Below, piece by piece: positions 36,779-46,233 of a stretch of DNA of 64,000 nucleotides. The stretch is from Arachidicoccus sp. (GTDB taxonomy: Bacteria > Bacteroidota > Bacteroidia > Chitinophagales > Chitinophagaceae): assembly GCA_028283605.1 (NCBI GenBank), contig JAPWKH010000020.1, forward strand, positions 39,041 to 103,040. The letters are read 5' to 3'. Positions within the stretch are counted from its first letter, which is position 1. Each line of letters begins with the position of its first letter. Both the position numbers and the translations under genes were made by a program. The notes under the pieces were generated by a model. That model made no database searches, had not been told where the DNA came from, and saw only the letters and a program-made list of their open reading frames with translations.

Positions 36779-37699
36779 TCACGTTACATAAAAAGAATCC
36801 GTAGAAATGTTTTTTTCCAAATGCACATCTTCTATTTCTGCAATGCTTCTTTCTATATTGGCGGACATGGCATCCAGCGCAAGGTCGTTCGGCATATTTC
36901 CAAATGGGTCTTCCAGTTCATCGGCGATAGATTCAAGCGCAGTAAATGTATATGCGATAAACGTGATGATAAACGGCGCAAACCATTTTAAACTGCTCGC
37001 AAACCCAAATGGAAGAAGGAAACAATAAATATAAACCGTTCTGTGCAGCAGCACTTCATAAGAAAAAGGAATAGGCGTATTAGCAATGCGTTCGCAGCCG
37101 CCGATTATGTCGGAAAAATCAGAAAGGTTTTTATCCATAGCCGCTTGCAGAATAGTATCTATCGTGCCGCGCTCACGCCATTGATTGATTTGCGCACCTA
37201 ATTCCCGCATAATGATGATCGGCTTATACTCCGCACCTTCCAGTTTTTTGGCGAAATCTTTCGAAAGCATTTTGTACATATCGGGCATGGCATCTGAATT
37301 ACGTAGTTGATGGTTTAGTGCATATACCATCGCCGCCATTTGTTTGATGAATATTATTTTTTCAGGCGTATGTATTTCATCGCTTGGAATAAAATTGTGT
37401 ACCTGTTGTGCAAGCGAACGTGTATCGTTCAATAAAGAGCCCCATAACTTTCTTCCTTCCCAAAAACGGTCATAGCTTACGGTATTTCTAAATCCTAAAA
37501 ATATGGCTAACGCAATACCAAAAAGCGTATAAATATTAGTGGATAATTCGGTGTGGTATTTATTAAGTACAGGTTGATAATACACAACCAATGAACAAAA
37601 AATAAATAGCCCCATTAAGCGTGGAAGTAATTTGGGAAGCACGGATCCTTTCCAAACAAAAAGCATTAAAAACCAATTGGGCTTTTTTCTGATGATCAT
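36779..37699 (-). CDS. Bestrophin-family ion channel
   Basis: A 306-residue membrane protein of the bestrophin/UPF0187 family, pentameric anion or cation channels. Visible features are membrane segments near 20-45 (GLFIFCSLVVYYQPVL), 55-75, 215-240 and 240-265. The family signature LGFRNTVSYDRFWEGRKLWG runs over about 70-90, and IPFSYEVLLHRTVYIYCFLLPFG and EDPFGNMPNDLALDAM near 270-285 are also typical. Monocistronic. The ion is unknown. Confidence 0.9.
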   Translation of the reverse strand: MIIRKKPNWFLMLFVWKGSVLPKLLPRLMGLFIFCSLVVYYQPVLNKYHTELSTNIYTLFGIALAIFLGFRNTVSYDRFWEGRKLWGSLLNDTRSLAQQVHNFIPSDEIHTPEKIIFIKQMAAMVYALNHQLRNSDAMPDMYKMLSKDFAKKLEGAEYKPIIIMRELGAQINQWRERGTIDTILQAAMDKNLSDFSDIIGGCERIANTPIPFSYEVLLHRTVYIYCFLLPFGFASSLKWFAPFIITFIAYTFTALESIADELEDPFGNMPNDLALDAMSANIERSIAEIEDVHLEKNISTDSFYVT

Positions 37700-37771
37700 A
37701 TCTGAAATATTATATTATACAAGAAATAAGAATGCAGCTATTTTCCGCAAGGTAAAATTTATTTAAGAAAA

Positions 37772-38760
37772 TTATTGAGCTGCATCATATATTGCTTTTA
37801 ATAAAGAAAGATTGCCTGTAGTATCTTCAGGTAATTCCCAAATCATAATGCCCGCACCACGTTGCTTTGCCAGCTTGGTTTTCCGCTGCATTGTAGTGAT
37901 TCCGTTATAATAAATGCTATCGAAAATATCATCTTTCGGATTTGCTCCTCTTGCAAGTAGTTCTTTATAGGAAGCGCCGTGCCCATGATAAGCTTTGCCG
38001 TAAAAAGGCACGCCCATAACGGCTTTTTCTTTTGGCATGCCGCGCTTATCAATCCAGTAATCAAAAGATTCAACTGCTAACCAATACGGAGAATGCGGCA
38101 CATAGTTCCCGTCAAAACTATTATAGTCATCGTCATAAGCCATGATATTAAACCAATCTAATGATGTAAATACTTCATTGCTGATGCCTTGTCCATGCAC
38201 ATCATGATAAGAAACAATTGCAGCCGTTAATATTTTTCCTGCGGAATGAAGACTGTCCGACAATTGCTTCATCAATAAAACATAATTATGCTCCGAAGGC
38301 TCAATCGGATCAGGATATTCCCAATCTATATCTGCGCCGTCAAATCCAAATTCTCTGAGATACTGCATTACGGAAGCGGTAAATTTTGTTCGCGATGTTT
38401 CACTATTTGCCAATACTTCATATCTTGTATCGTTGCCGCCGCCGTCGCCGATGCCCCAACCCCCTATGGAAAGAGAAACCTGTACATGATGCGCATGCGC
38501 GGAATCTATCAAAGCACGTATTGTATCCTTCCCGCTAAGCGGCAATAAATTGCCCGAACTGTCGGCTGCGGGAATAGCAAATGCATAATTGATATTCGTC
38601 AGATATTGAAACTGAATTTTTGAAATATCAATACGATTGCCGGATATATAACCAATCACTTTAAAAGCTGACGATTTAGCAGGATTGTTCGTGGAAGTAT
38701 TGTTCTGGCAAGCAGTAAAAAATATTACTGCAGAAAGAAGGAAATTTTTTTAATAATCAT
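37772..38760 (-). CDS. GH18 chitinase-like lipoprotein; signal peptide out of frame by one base
   Basis: The catalytic frame is open from 38659 (GTG) to 37772 and encodes a GH18 TIM barrel: SIGGWG, DGADIDWEYP (acid Glu at residue 114 from the GTG), FNIMAYDDD, MGVPFYGKAYHG and IMIWELPED. GH18 enzymes cut chitin or related GlcNAc glycans. The same frame upstream of 38659 reads ...SAVIFFTACQNNTST, a lipobox with no start codon. The ATG at 38760 is one base out of frame: a run of seven A (38751-38745) follows it, and with eight A it would read MIIKKNFLLSAVIFFTAC, a normal lipoprotein signal. So the gene is probably 37772-38760 with a one-base deletion, a sequencing error, or slippage. Confidence 0.8.
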
Positions 38761-38813
38761 TGCAGAAAATTTGATTCAATATAAGCAAAAATTTCTGTAT
38801 TGATCGAAATGGT

Positions 38814-40949
38814 TTATTTTAAAATGTGGTAAATCAAAAAGCTGAAAGAATATGCCAGCAAAGTCATGTAAATAAATTGCACAACCGGCCATGTCCAGCT
38901 TTTGGTTTCGCGCTTTACGACGGCAAGCGTGCTCATACACTGCATAGCCAATACATAAAAAATTATCAGCGACATGGAGGTAGGAAGTGTATAAACAGGC
39001 GATCCGTCTTCGCGTTTGGCATTTTTCATCTTCTGCTGAAGCGTGGAAGTATTGTCTTCATCTACGCTGTAAATGGTTGCCATTGTGCCCACAAAAACTT
39101 CTCGTGCAGCGAATGAGGTTATCAATGCAATGCCTATTTTCCAATCGTAGCCCAACGGTTTAATAACGGGCTCTATGAAATGGCCCAAATGGCCTGCAAA
39201 AGAATTTTCCAACTTTTCTGTACCCAAATTTCTGTCTAATTGAGCAATTGCCGCACTATCGGCAGATGGTGTTTTAGCTTTTAATATTTCATATTTCTCA
39301 TCGACGGATTGCATACTCTTTTTCGGGCCGTATGTACTCAAAAACCATATCAGTAAACTGATCAGTAAAATTACTTTGCCGGCCTCCAGCACAAATACTT
39401 TTGCTTTTTCAATCATCGTAATGCCCACATTTTTCCAACGTGGTGCTCGGTAAACGGGCAACTCGAGAATAAAGAAACTTTTCTCTCTTATTTTTATGAT
39501 TGATTTTAAAACTATGCTTACGATTAAAGCCATTACCATACCGAGTAGATACATCGCCATCATGATTAATCCGCGAGCCGAAAATATGCCTAAATAAAAT
39601 TTATTGGGAACTGCAAGCCCGATAAGTATTGTGTAAACAGGTAATCTTGCACTGCAACTCATGAGTGGTGTAATCAATATTGTAAGTAATCTTTCTTTTT
39701 TGTTTTCGATATTGCGTGTACTCATAATGCCCGGAATGGCGCAAGCTAATCCACTGATCATTGGCATTACACTCTTTCCGTTCAGCCCAACTTTGCGCAT
39801 CAATTTATCCATTAAAAAACTGATACGCGCCATGTATCCTGTATCTTCCAGCAAAGTTATCAGTCCGAATAAAATCATGATTTGTGGTACAAATACTACA
39901 ATGCCGCCTAAGCCTGCAAGTAGCCCGTTACAAATCAAATCGCTCCACCATGCATGAGGGAGTATGGAAGAAAGCCATGATGTTAAATGCGTAAAACTCC
40001 AGTCTATCGCGTCCATCGGGTATTGCGCCAGCCAAAAAATACTTTGGAATAAAATGAATAAAACCAAAAACAAAATCAAGTATCCCCACACCCGATGCAA
40101 TAAAATATCATCCAGTTTGTCTGTAAAAATCTTTTTTTGCAAAGGATCTGGTTCCACCGCAAACAACTGCATTATTTGACGGATGCGCGTGTATCTCTGT
40201 AATATTTCTTCCGCCTGTACTTTTGTAGCACTGAATTTTTGTTCTTCACTTATTTCTTCCAGTATAGTTTTTTGAGCATTTGTAAAAGGAAGATTTTTAT
40301 AATTAGACAAATAATGTATGGCCGTGTAGTCGTTTATATTTTGAAAATTATCCTGCATTTTTTTTATAGATGCAGGAGCCAGTTTTTTTATATCTATAAA
40401 ATCCGGAAGTGCTGTGGTGTGCTGTCTTACGGCAGATTGTGCAATTGTTTTTTTTAATTGACTGATGCCTTTGTTGGTCCTCGGATTAATGGGAATTACA
40501 GGTACATTTAATTCTCTTGACAATTCTTCTACATCTATTTTAATTCCTTTTTTATGCGCCAGATCGTTCATCGTTAATGCTACGATCACAGGATATTTTA
40601 AATCGATGAGCTGCGTACAGAACAAGAGGTTTCTTTTAAGATTGCTTGCATCAAGAACCAAAAGAATAATATCGATATTTTCTTTTTGCTCTACATTCAT
40701 TAATACGTTGTAAGCAACCCATTCGTCTGCGCGGCGTGGATATAAACTGTATGTGCCGGGCAGGTCAATGATTTTTGCTTTCATTTGATTATCTAAAGCA
40801 AAGCTGCCGGTTTTTTTATCAACAGTAACGCCGGGAAAATTTCCAACTTTTTGATTAAGACCGGTGAGCGAATTGAACAACGAAGTTTTTCCGCTATTTG
40901 GGTTTCCTGCCAGTGCAATTTGAATAGTGTTTATATCCGTAGTTATCAT
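38814..40949 (-). CDS. feoB: Ferrous iron transporter FeoB
   Basis: FeoB imports Fe2+ across the inner membrane. The 711 residues have the N-terminal G domain (G1 GNPNSGKTS at about 15-23, G2 VGNFPGVTVD, G3 DLPGTYSL, G4-like TMND), a helical GDI-like spacer and a membrane domain from about 285. That domain carries the duplicated Gate motifs around PQIMILFGLITLLEDTGYMAR and PLMSCSARLPVYTIL. The C-terminal segment has ITSFAAREVFVGTMA and LIIFYVLAMQCMST. No feoA gene or FeoA domain is adjacent. A TACCTTTG box ends 7 bp before its ATG. Confidence 0.95.
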   Translation of the reverse strand: MITTDINTIQIALAGNPNSGKTSLFNSLTGLNQKVGNFPGVTVDKKTGSFALDNQMKAKIIDLPGTYSLYPRRADEWVAYNVLMNVEQKENIDIILLVLDASNLKRNLLFCTQLIDLKYPVIVALTMNDLAHKKGIKIDVEELSRELNVPVIPINPRTNKGISQLKKTIAQSAVRQHTTALPDFIDIKKLAPASIKKMQDNFQNINDYTAIHYLSNYKNLPFTNAQKTILEEISEEQKFSATKVQAEEILQRYTRIRQIMQLFAVEPDPLQKKIFTDKLDDILLHRVWGYLILFLVLFILFQSIFWLAQYPMDAIDWSFTHLTSWLSSILPHAWWSDLICNGLLAGLGGIVVFVPQIMILFGLITLLEDTGYMARISFLMDKLMRKVGLNGKSVMPMISGLACAIPGIMSTRNIENKKERLLTILITPLMSCSARLPVYTILIGLAVPNKFYLGIFSARGLIMMAMYLLGMVMALIVSIVLKSIIKIREKSFFILELPVYRAPRWKNVGITMIEKAKVFVLEAGKVILLISLLIWFLSTYGPKKSMQSVDEKYEILKAKTPSADSAAIAQLDRNLGTEKLENSFAGHLGHFIEPVIKPLGYDWKIGIALITSFAAREVFVGTMATIYSVDEDNTSTLQQKMKNAKREDGSPVYTLPTSMSLIIFYVLAMQCMSTLAVVKRETKSWTWPVVQFIYMTLLAYSFSFLIYHILK

Positions 40950-40956
40950 TCGAGCG

Positions 40957-40964
40957 CAAAGGTA
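40957..40964 (-). promoter_or_regulatory. Candidate -7 box of the feoB promoter
   Basis: TACCTTTG on the minus strand fits TAnnTTTG and ends 7 bp upstream of the feoB ATG, implying a nearly leaderless transcript. I see no Fur-like dyad around it. Confidence 0.4.
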
Positions 40965-41031
40965 TAGTTTGGCAGTATTTGTTATTTACGAATTCGGGAA
41001 AGAAATTTGATTTAACATTTAGGTGTAATAA

Positions 41032-41060
41032 AAAACGACAGGAATTTACCCTGTCGTTTT
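41032..41060 (-). terminator. Terminator of the DUF5117 metalloprotease gene
   Basis: AAAACGACAGG and CCTGTCGTTTT form an 11-bp stem with a 7-base loop and A/T flanks. It lies between the metalloprotease stop and the feoB promoter. Confidence 0.8.
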
Positions 41061-41081
41061 GTAAGTCTTTATAAATAAATG

Positions 41082-43646
41082 TCAATTCTTATCATTCAAT
41101 GTTTTCGTAATCAGAAAATCCAATTGCTGAAGATGATATTTGCTCAAAGGATCAGCATAAGAATTCGCAATTTGATCTAATTGATTTTTCAGTTTTAATA
41201 AATGCCCGTACGACAGAGCTGGAACATCTGTATTCGTATAATCCGTTGTAATGCGAATTGAGATACCTCTTCCGGAAATTGTAGATGCGGTATTATCGCC
41301 TCCGGTAAAATTCCTTATTAAAGTATTGATATATGCTTTTTGAATATTCCTTCTGTAATAGTCTATCGGCGATTTATCAGACCATTCTTTAAATATATCA
41401 TTTTCTATATCCGTCAATAAATCATCGGGCAAATAACAATCTGTACCAAACTGATTTGCGGAGGTCACGAGCCTGTTCAGACGGTCTGCTCCGGCAAGAC
41501 TGTTTATTAAACCCGCTTGCATATTGTAGATTGTATTATTGGCTACCGGCTCACTCACTTTGTTTAAAATGGATGTATCTAAAAGCCATTGAGGTGTTGT
41601 AAAAAACTGCGTGTTTAAGAATGCAAGTGCATCTTGTTGCTTTGGTTTAAGCACAGGTTGATACACGTTGCCGCTTTGTTCTATACTTTTCGGAGTAGCG
41701 TAAATGCCGCCGATATTTTTAAGTACATGACCCATGTAGCGGGAATATTGGCCTACAACTTGTCCATACATTTCTTGAAGATTGTCATACATATCGGCAG
41801 GTTCTTTTGTCCACTCAGGCAATCCTTTAATTACTCTTTGCAAGTTTAAAATCCCATAAGTACTTGCCTTCATAGCATCATCGCTAAGGTCTTCATTCTG
41901 ACAGCGAGGGTCGTAAGGATCGCTTTCTGTTCCAAACCAAAGGCGTGGATTTTTGGATAGGCTGTCAATAATAATTTTACTCATTATTTCATGATCTTCT
42001 TTTTCCGTCTTTCCGCCGCTGTAGCTATATCCCCATTGAATCGCCCACCTGTCGTATTCTCCGATATGAGGATACAACTCGCTTGGCGTTAAATTATCTT
42101 CTGGTTGAGCAACATAATTAAAACGCGCGTAGTCCATAATAGAAGGCGTGTGTCCGTGCTCATCCAGCCATTTTTTATTGCGAAGCATTTCTACAGGAAC
42201 GGTACTGCTGCTTCCCCAGTTGTGCCTCAAACCAAGCGTATGCCCGATTTCATGAGAAGATACAAAACGAATCAGGTCGCCCATTAATGCATCATCAAAA
42301 ACCATTTTTCGTGCGCGAGGGTCATTTGGAGCGGCTTGTATCAAATACCAGTCATGAACAAGTTTCATCACATTATGATACCATCCGATATGGCTTTCCA
42401 GTATTTCTCCGCTGCGCGGATCGTGCACGTTCGGGCCATAAGCATTTTCTATATCAGAAGCGAAATACCTTAATACAGAAAAACGAGCGTCTTCAAGGCT
42501 CATCGTTGTATCGTTTGCCGGCCAGTCTTTCGCAATAATTGCGTTTTTGAATCCTGCTTTTTCAAATGCTTTTCCCCAGTCATTAATTCCGGCTTTTAAA
42601 TATGGAACCCACTTAGCCGGCGTTGCTGGATCAATGTAATAAACGAGCTGCTTCTTAGGTTCTACCAATACGCCACGTTTCCATTTTTCCACATCTTCAG
42701 GTTTGGGTTCCAGTCGCCAACGCACTATGAATCTGTCATCTTTTACACGTTGTTGCTCATCTTCATATTTGGTATAATCATCTGCAAAATATCCTACACG
42801 AGGATCAAATTCTCTTTGCTGCATAGGTGTTTTGGGCAGCAATAAAAATGAATTATTAAATGTAACAGTGATTAATCCTACTTCATTGGCAGCTGCGAAT
42901 GATCTGCCAAACCCACCGAAAATTGAAGGAGAGGCGCCCGGTGATGTGCTGAACGTTTTCACCGTTTTTACTTCTGTATTGATTGGAAATGTATGTACAG
43001 ATTCTATGTATGATCTGTCTGGTAAAATTCCGCCTATAGAAAAAGCTCTTTTTGCATTATTGCTAAAGCTGACGCCAGTATTGTCGCCCGATAAATAACT
43101 TTGCACATCAATAACTACGCTATTCTTGCCATAAGCTTTTATAGGAAATGCGGCAATATAAGGGTTCGCATTAGAGTTTTGTACTGCAGTATAAATCGCA
43201 TTAGTAGAATCTGCAACGCTTATGGTGAGTATCAATTGTAAAAATATGTTTTTATTAGGGCCTTTTATCCAACGTATCATTTGCTGGTTTACGATTTCCC
43301 CTCCGTATGCGCCAGCGCCTCCCGGCACTTTATCAAAACGCGTTACTACCAATATATCCCTATTGAACAAACTGTCGGGAATTTCAAACAACCAGCTATC
43401 ATTTACTTTATGAATAATGAACAAACCTTTTCTTGTGTAAGCAGAATCAGGGACAACATCTTTATAAGGCTTGATATCATCGTTTTTTTTGGATGAATCT
43501 TTTTTTGCCGTATCTCGCCGCAGCGTATCTTTTTTGATAATAACCGTGTCTTTGTGCGGAACTTTGGGAATGGTATCTTTTTGTTGGGAAAAACTGTAAA
43601 TAAAAAAATAACAGAACAATACAGATAGTAGAAGTCTTTTATTCAT
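41082..43646 (-). CDS. Zinc-dependent metalloprotease, DUF5117/DUF4953 family
   Basis: An 854-residue exported protein starting at ATG 43646 (an in-frame TTG lies two codons upstream). The signal peptide ends in SFSQ. A Lys/Asp-rich linker follows, then the DUF5118/DUF5117 beta domains (about 60-330) and a metzincin-type catalytic site HEIGHTLGLRHN (His465, Glu466, His469, His475). The C-terminal DUF4953-like part holds YDRWAIQWGY, PRCQNEDLSDDAMKASTYGI and a helical end. Such proteins are abundant periplasmic or surface proteases of unknown substrate in Bacteroidota. Monocistronic. Confidence 0.9.
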   Translation of the reverse strand: MNKRLLLSVLFCYFFIYSFSQQKDTIPKVPHKDTVIIKKDTLRRDTAKKDSSKKNDDIKPYKDVVPDSAYTRKGLFIIHKVNDSWLFEIPDSLFNRDILVVTRFDKVPGGAGAYGGEIVNQQMIRWIKGPNKNIFLQLILTISVADSTNAIYTAVQNSNANPYIAAFPIKAYGKNSVVIDVQSYLSGDNTGVSFSNNAKRAFSIGGILPDRSYIESVHTFPINTEVKTVKTFSTSPGASPSIFGGFGRSFAAANEVGLITVTFNNSFLLLPKTPMQQREFDPRVGYFADDYTKYEDEQQRVKDDRFIVRWRLEPKPEDVEKWKRGVLVEPKKQLVYYIDPATPAKWVPYLKAGINDWGKAFEKAGFKNAIIAKDWPANDTTMSLEDARFSVLRYFASDIENAYGPNVHDPRSGEILESHIGWYHNVMKLVHDWYLIQAAPNDPRARKMVFDDALMGDLIRFVSSHEIGHTLGLRHNWGSSSTVPVEMLRNKKWLDEHGHTPSIMDYARFNYVAQPEDNLTPSELYPHIGEYDRWAIQWGYSYSGGKTEKEDHEIMSKIIIDSLSKNPRLWFGTESDPYDPRCQNEDLSDDAMKASTYGILNLQRVIKGLPEWTKEPADMYDNLQEMYGQVVGQYSRYMGHVLKNIGGIYATPKSIEQSGNVYQPVLKPKQQDALAFLNTQFFTTPQWLLDTSILNKVSEPVANNTIYNMQAGLINSLAGADRLNRLVTSANQFGTDCYLPDDLLTDIENDIFKEWSDKSPIDYYRRNIQKAYINTLIRNFTGGDNTASTISGRGISIRITTDYTNTDVPALSYGHLLKLKNQLDQIANSYADPLSKYHLQQLDFLITKTLNDKN

Positions 43647-43652
43647 TGTCAA

Positions 43653-43964
43653 AAAATGGTTTAATGATAAGAAATTTTGTAAAAATAATTAAGAAAATGA
43701 TTTGATCAATTTATTATTACATTCGGTTATAATATAGGATTGATGGTAAAAATACAATTGAAATTTACTTTTTTATAAATTAAAAAATTTAAAAAAATGC
43801 AAGAAACAATTTGTTCGATTAAATAAAATTTATAAATTGCTTGCGCATTGTTAAGGATTCAAGATAAAATATTTATGTTAGTATTTGCACTGTTAAAAAA
43901 TTTCCTTAGCATTGTGACTTCAAAAAAATTATTAAACACAGTTATTCATTAAAAACAAGTTCTC
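43653..43964. other. Intergenic region with the exbB-operon promoter
   Basis: An AT-rich 310-bp gap between the divergent metalloprotease and exbB genes. The sequence TTAGTATTTGCACTG (about 43879-43893) is close to a -7 box but has three bases between TA and TTTG. I see no ORF, repeat or RNA motif. Confidence 0.35.
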
Positions 43965-44828
43965 ATGGCGGAAATTAAACCTACTGCACAATCAGCAGCA
44001 AAGCACGTATCAAGTGTAAAACCTAAAAGAAGTTCAAACGCTATTTCATTTATTGCGCCTGTATTGGCAATTATTTTGGGGTACATAATTTGGAGATTTG
44101 TGTTGGGTGATAAATCTCATTTCAACAAACCGGGTACTGAAGAAGGTTTTTGGCCTGATAGAGAAGATCCAAAAGGTGCACTTTATAGAATGTATCAAGG
44201 TGGTTTGATTGTACCAATATTAATTGGATTATTATTGATAGTTATTACTTTCTCTATTGAAAGATTCTTAACCATTGCAAGAGCTACAGGAAAAGGAAAT
44301 ATTGGAGAATTCATTCGTAATATTCAATATAATTTAGCTAATAAAGATGTTGATAAAGCTATTGCTCTATGTGATAAACAACAAGGCAGTGTTGGTAATG
44401 TAATGAAACAAGGTCTTTTGAAATATAAGGAAATGATAAGCAATACTGAGTTGGATACTGAACAAAAAGTTTTAAACATTCAAAAAGAAGTTGAAGAAGC
44501 TACAGCACTTGAATTGCCTATGTTAGAAAAGAATTTAGTATTCCTTTCAACTATATCTTCTGTAGCAACATTGATGGGTCTGTTAGGTACAGTAATTGGG
44601 ATGATTCGTTCATTTGCATCTTTGGCAAGCAGTGAAGGAGGTAATGCTTCCACGCAGCTATCTCAAGGTATTTCTGAAGCTTTGTATAATACAGCATTAG
44701 GGATTGGTACGTCTGCAGTTGCGGTTATTATGTATAACATTCTCACTACCAGAATAGATGGAATCACATTCGGCATTGATGAGTCAGGTTTTACCTTAAC
44801 ACAAAGCTTTGCTTCAAACTATAAATAA
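43965..44828 (+). CDS. exbB: ExbB/TolQ-type proton channel
   Basis: ExbB forms the pentameric proton-driven motor that energises TonB. The 287 residues contain an N-terminal membrane segment (about 28-48), a second (about 80-102, LIVPILIGLLLIVITFSIERF), a cytoplasmic loop (RATGKGNIGEFIRNIQ) and the conserved MotA/TolQ/ExbB helices. These include FLSTISSVATLMGLLGTVIGMI and GISEALYNTALGIGTSAVAVI, near 195-265. It is first in an operon with two exbD genes and tonB, with gaps of 98, 45 and 35 bp. Confidence 0.92.
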   Translation: MAEIKPTAQSAAKHVSSVKPKRSSNAISFIAPVLAIILGYIIWRFVLGDKSHFNKPGTEEGFWPDREDPKGALYRMYQGGLIVPILIGLLLIVITFSIERFLTIARATGKGNIGEFIRNIQYNLANKDVDKAIALCDKQQGSVGNVMKQGLLKYKEMISNTELDTEQKVLNIQKEVEEATALELPMLEKNLVFLSTISSVATLMGLLGTVIGMIRSFASLASSEGGNASTQLSQGISEALYNTALGIGTSAVAVIMYNILTTRIDGITFGIDESGFTLTQSFASNYK

Positions 44829-44926
44829 GACTATATTATTTGATATTAAATTTCAAATAAGAAATATAAAAGTTTGTGGAAAATAGGTGCAAATGCATCT
44901 TATTATTGAAGTAAAAAACAAAAGTA

Positions 44927-45616
44927 ATGGGAAGAGCCAAATTACCAAGAAAGAGTACCGCAGTTGATATGACACCATTTTGCGATGTTGCATTTCTTTT
45001 GTTGACATTCTTTATATTAACAACTAAGTTTAAACCCGATCAAAAGATAGATATTAATACACCAAGTTCTGTCTCAAGCAAGGTAGCGCCCGAAAAGAAT
45101 TTTATAATGATTTCTTTAAATAAAGATGGTAAAGCCTTTCTGAATAGCGATAACTACAAGGGTATTATGCAAACCGCTTTGGATAATTTAAACTCACAGT
45201 ACAGTTTGGGTTTGAGCCCAAATGAAGTTCTAAAATTGTCAAAAGTTCCAGTGATTGGAACTTCCTTGCAAGGTTTAAAACAATATAGCCAATTGCCACC
45301 TGATGCATTAAACGATAAATTGCCTGGAATTCCAATAGACAGTACTCACAATGAATTAACTATGTGGATGAAAGCTTTCGTAGATGCGTCAAGTACTATT
45401 GCAGGGGATGTAACAGATGATGCAAATGGTGCAACAAGTATAATCTTAAAAGGTGACAATCTTGCTAAGTTCCCACAATTTAAAAATGTGATTGCGGCTT
45501 TAACAGAAAATCATATTTTGAAATTTCAAATGGTAACTAATCCTGAGGCTGTTCCAACAGGTTCGGAATTATGGAAGAAAGCTCAAATTGAGAAAACAAC
45601 TACTGCAACTAATTAA
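44927..45616 (+). CDS. exbD: ExbD-type biopolymer transport protein, first copy
   Basis: A 229-residue ExbD with a single N-terminal membrane helix (about 18-38) carrying the proton-path Asp in MTPFCDVAFLLLTFFIL and a periplasmic domain. It is longer than Proteobacterial ExbD (about 140) because of an insertion in the periplasmic part (about 85-165, rich in LSKVPVIGTSLQGLKQ...). The pair of unlike ExbD proteins in one operon suggests a hetero-dimer in the motor, as in other Bacteroidota systems. Confidence 0.9.
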   Translation: MGRAKLPRKSTAVDMTPFCDVAFLLLTFFILTTKFKPDQKIDINTPSSVSSKVAPEKNFIMISLNKDGKAFLNSDNYKGIMQTALDNLNSQYSLGLSPNEVLKLSKVPVIGTSLQGLKQYSQLPPDALNDKLPGIPIDSTHNELTMWMKAFVDASSTIAGDVTDDANGATSIILKGDNLAKFPQFKNVIAALTENHILKFQMVTNPEAVPTGSELWKKAQIEKTTTATN

Positions 45617-45661
45617 ATATTTTGCATTATCAGTTTTTCATAATTAAATAAAAATCCTACT

Positions 45662-46198
45662 ATGGCAGATATAGATACAGGCGGGGGCGGGCATAAGAAA
45701 AAAGGCCCCGGAGTCAAAAAAGGAAAAAAATTATCAACAAGAGTTGACTTAACTCCTATGGTTGATCTTGGATTTTTGCTGATTACATTCTTTATGTTTA
45801 CAACAACTATGAGTCAGCCAACATCCATGCATTTGAACATGCCTGATGACAATAAAAATACACAAGAGCAAAAAACTAAAGAGTCTGGTTCGCTTACCAT
45901 TTGGCTAGGGAAAAATGACAATTTATATTACTACAATGGTATTTTAAAACCAGACTTGTCAAATGTTCAGGTAACAAATTATAAAGATATAAGACAAGTA
46001 ATATTAAATAAAAAACAAACAACAGATACTGCTGATTTGTTTATGATTGTAATGCCTGGCAATCAAAGTACATATAAAAATATCATAAATATTTTGGATG
46101 AATTCTCCATTAATGATGTAGAAAGATATGCACTAGTAAACAAAGTTGACCCTCAGTACGAGAAAGATATAGAACAGTTTGATTCACGTTCTCAATAA
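45662..46198 (+). CDS. exbD: ExbD-type biopolymer transport protein, second copy
   Basis: A 178-residue ExbD with a basic Gly/Lys-rich start (GGGGHKKKGPGVKKGKK), a membrane helix with LTPMVDLGFLLITFFMFTT (Asp in the proton path) and a short periplasmic domain ending VERYALVNKVDPQYEKD. It differs clearly from the first ExbD in length and periplasmic sequence. Its position immediately before tonB fits a complete motor set. Confidence 0.92.
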   Translation: MADIDTGGGGHKKKGPGVKKGKKLSTRVDLTPMVDLGFLLITFFMFTTTMSQPTSMHLNMPDDNKNTQEQKTKESGSLTIWLGKNDNLYYYNGILKPDLSNVQVTNYKDIRQVILNKKQTTDTADLFMIVMPGNQSTYKNIINILDEFSINDVERYALVNKVDPQYEKDIEQFDSRSQ

Positions 46199-46233
46199 TC
46201 TATTTTATATCCGGCTCTCAAAAATTAAAAAAT

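Noticed and set aside
38814..40949. Absence of feoA as a defect
   Set aside because: feoA may be elsewhere; in this phylum its position varies, so nothing can be concluded from the window.
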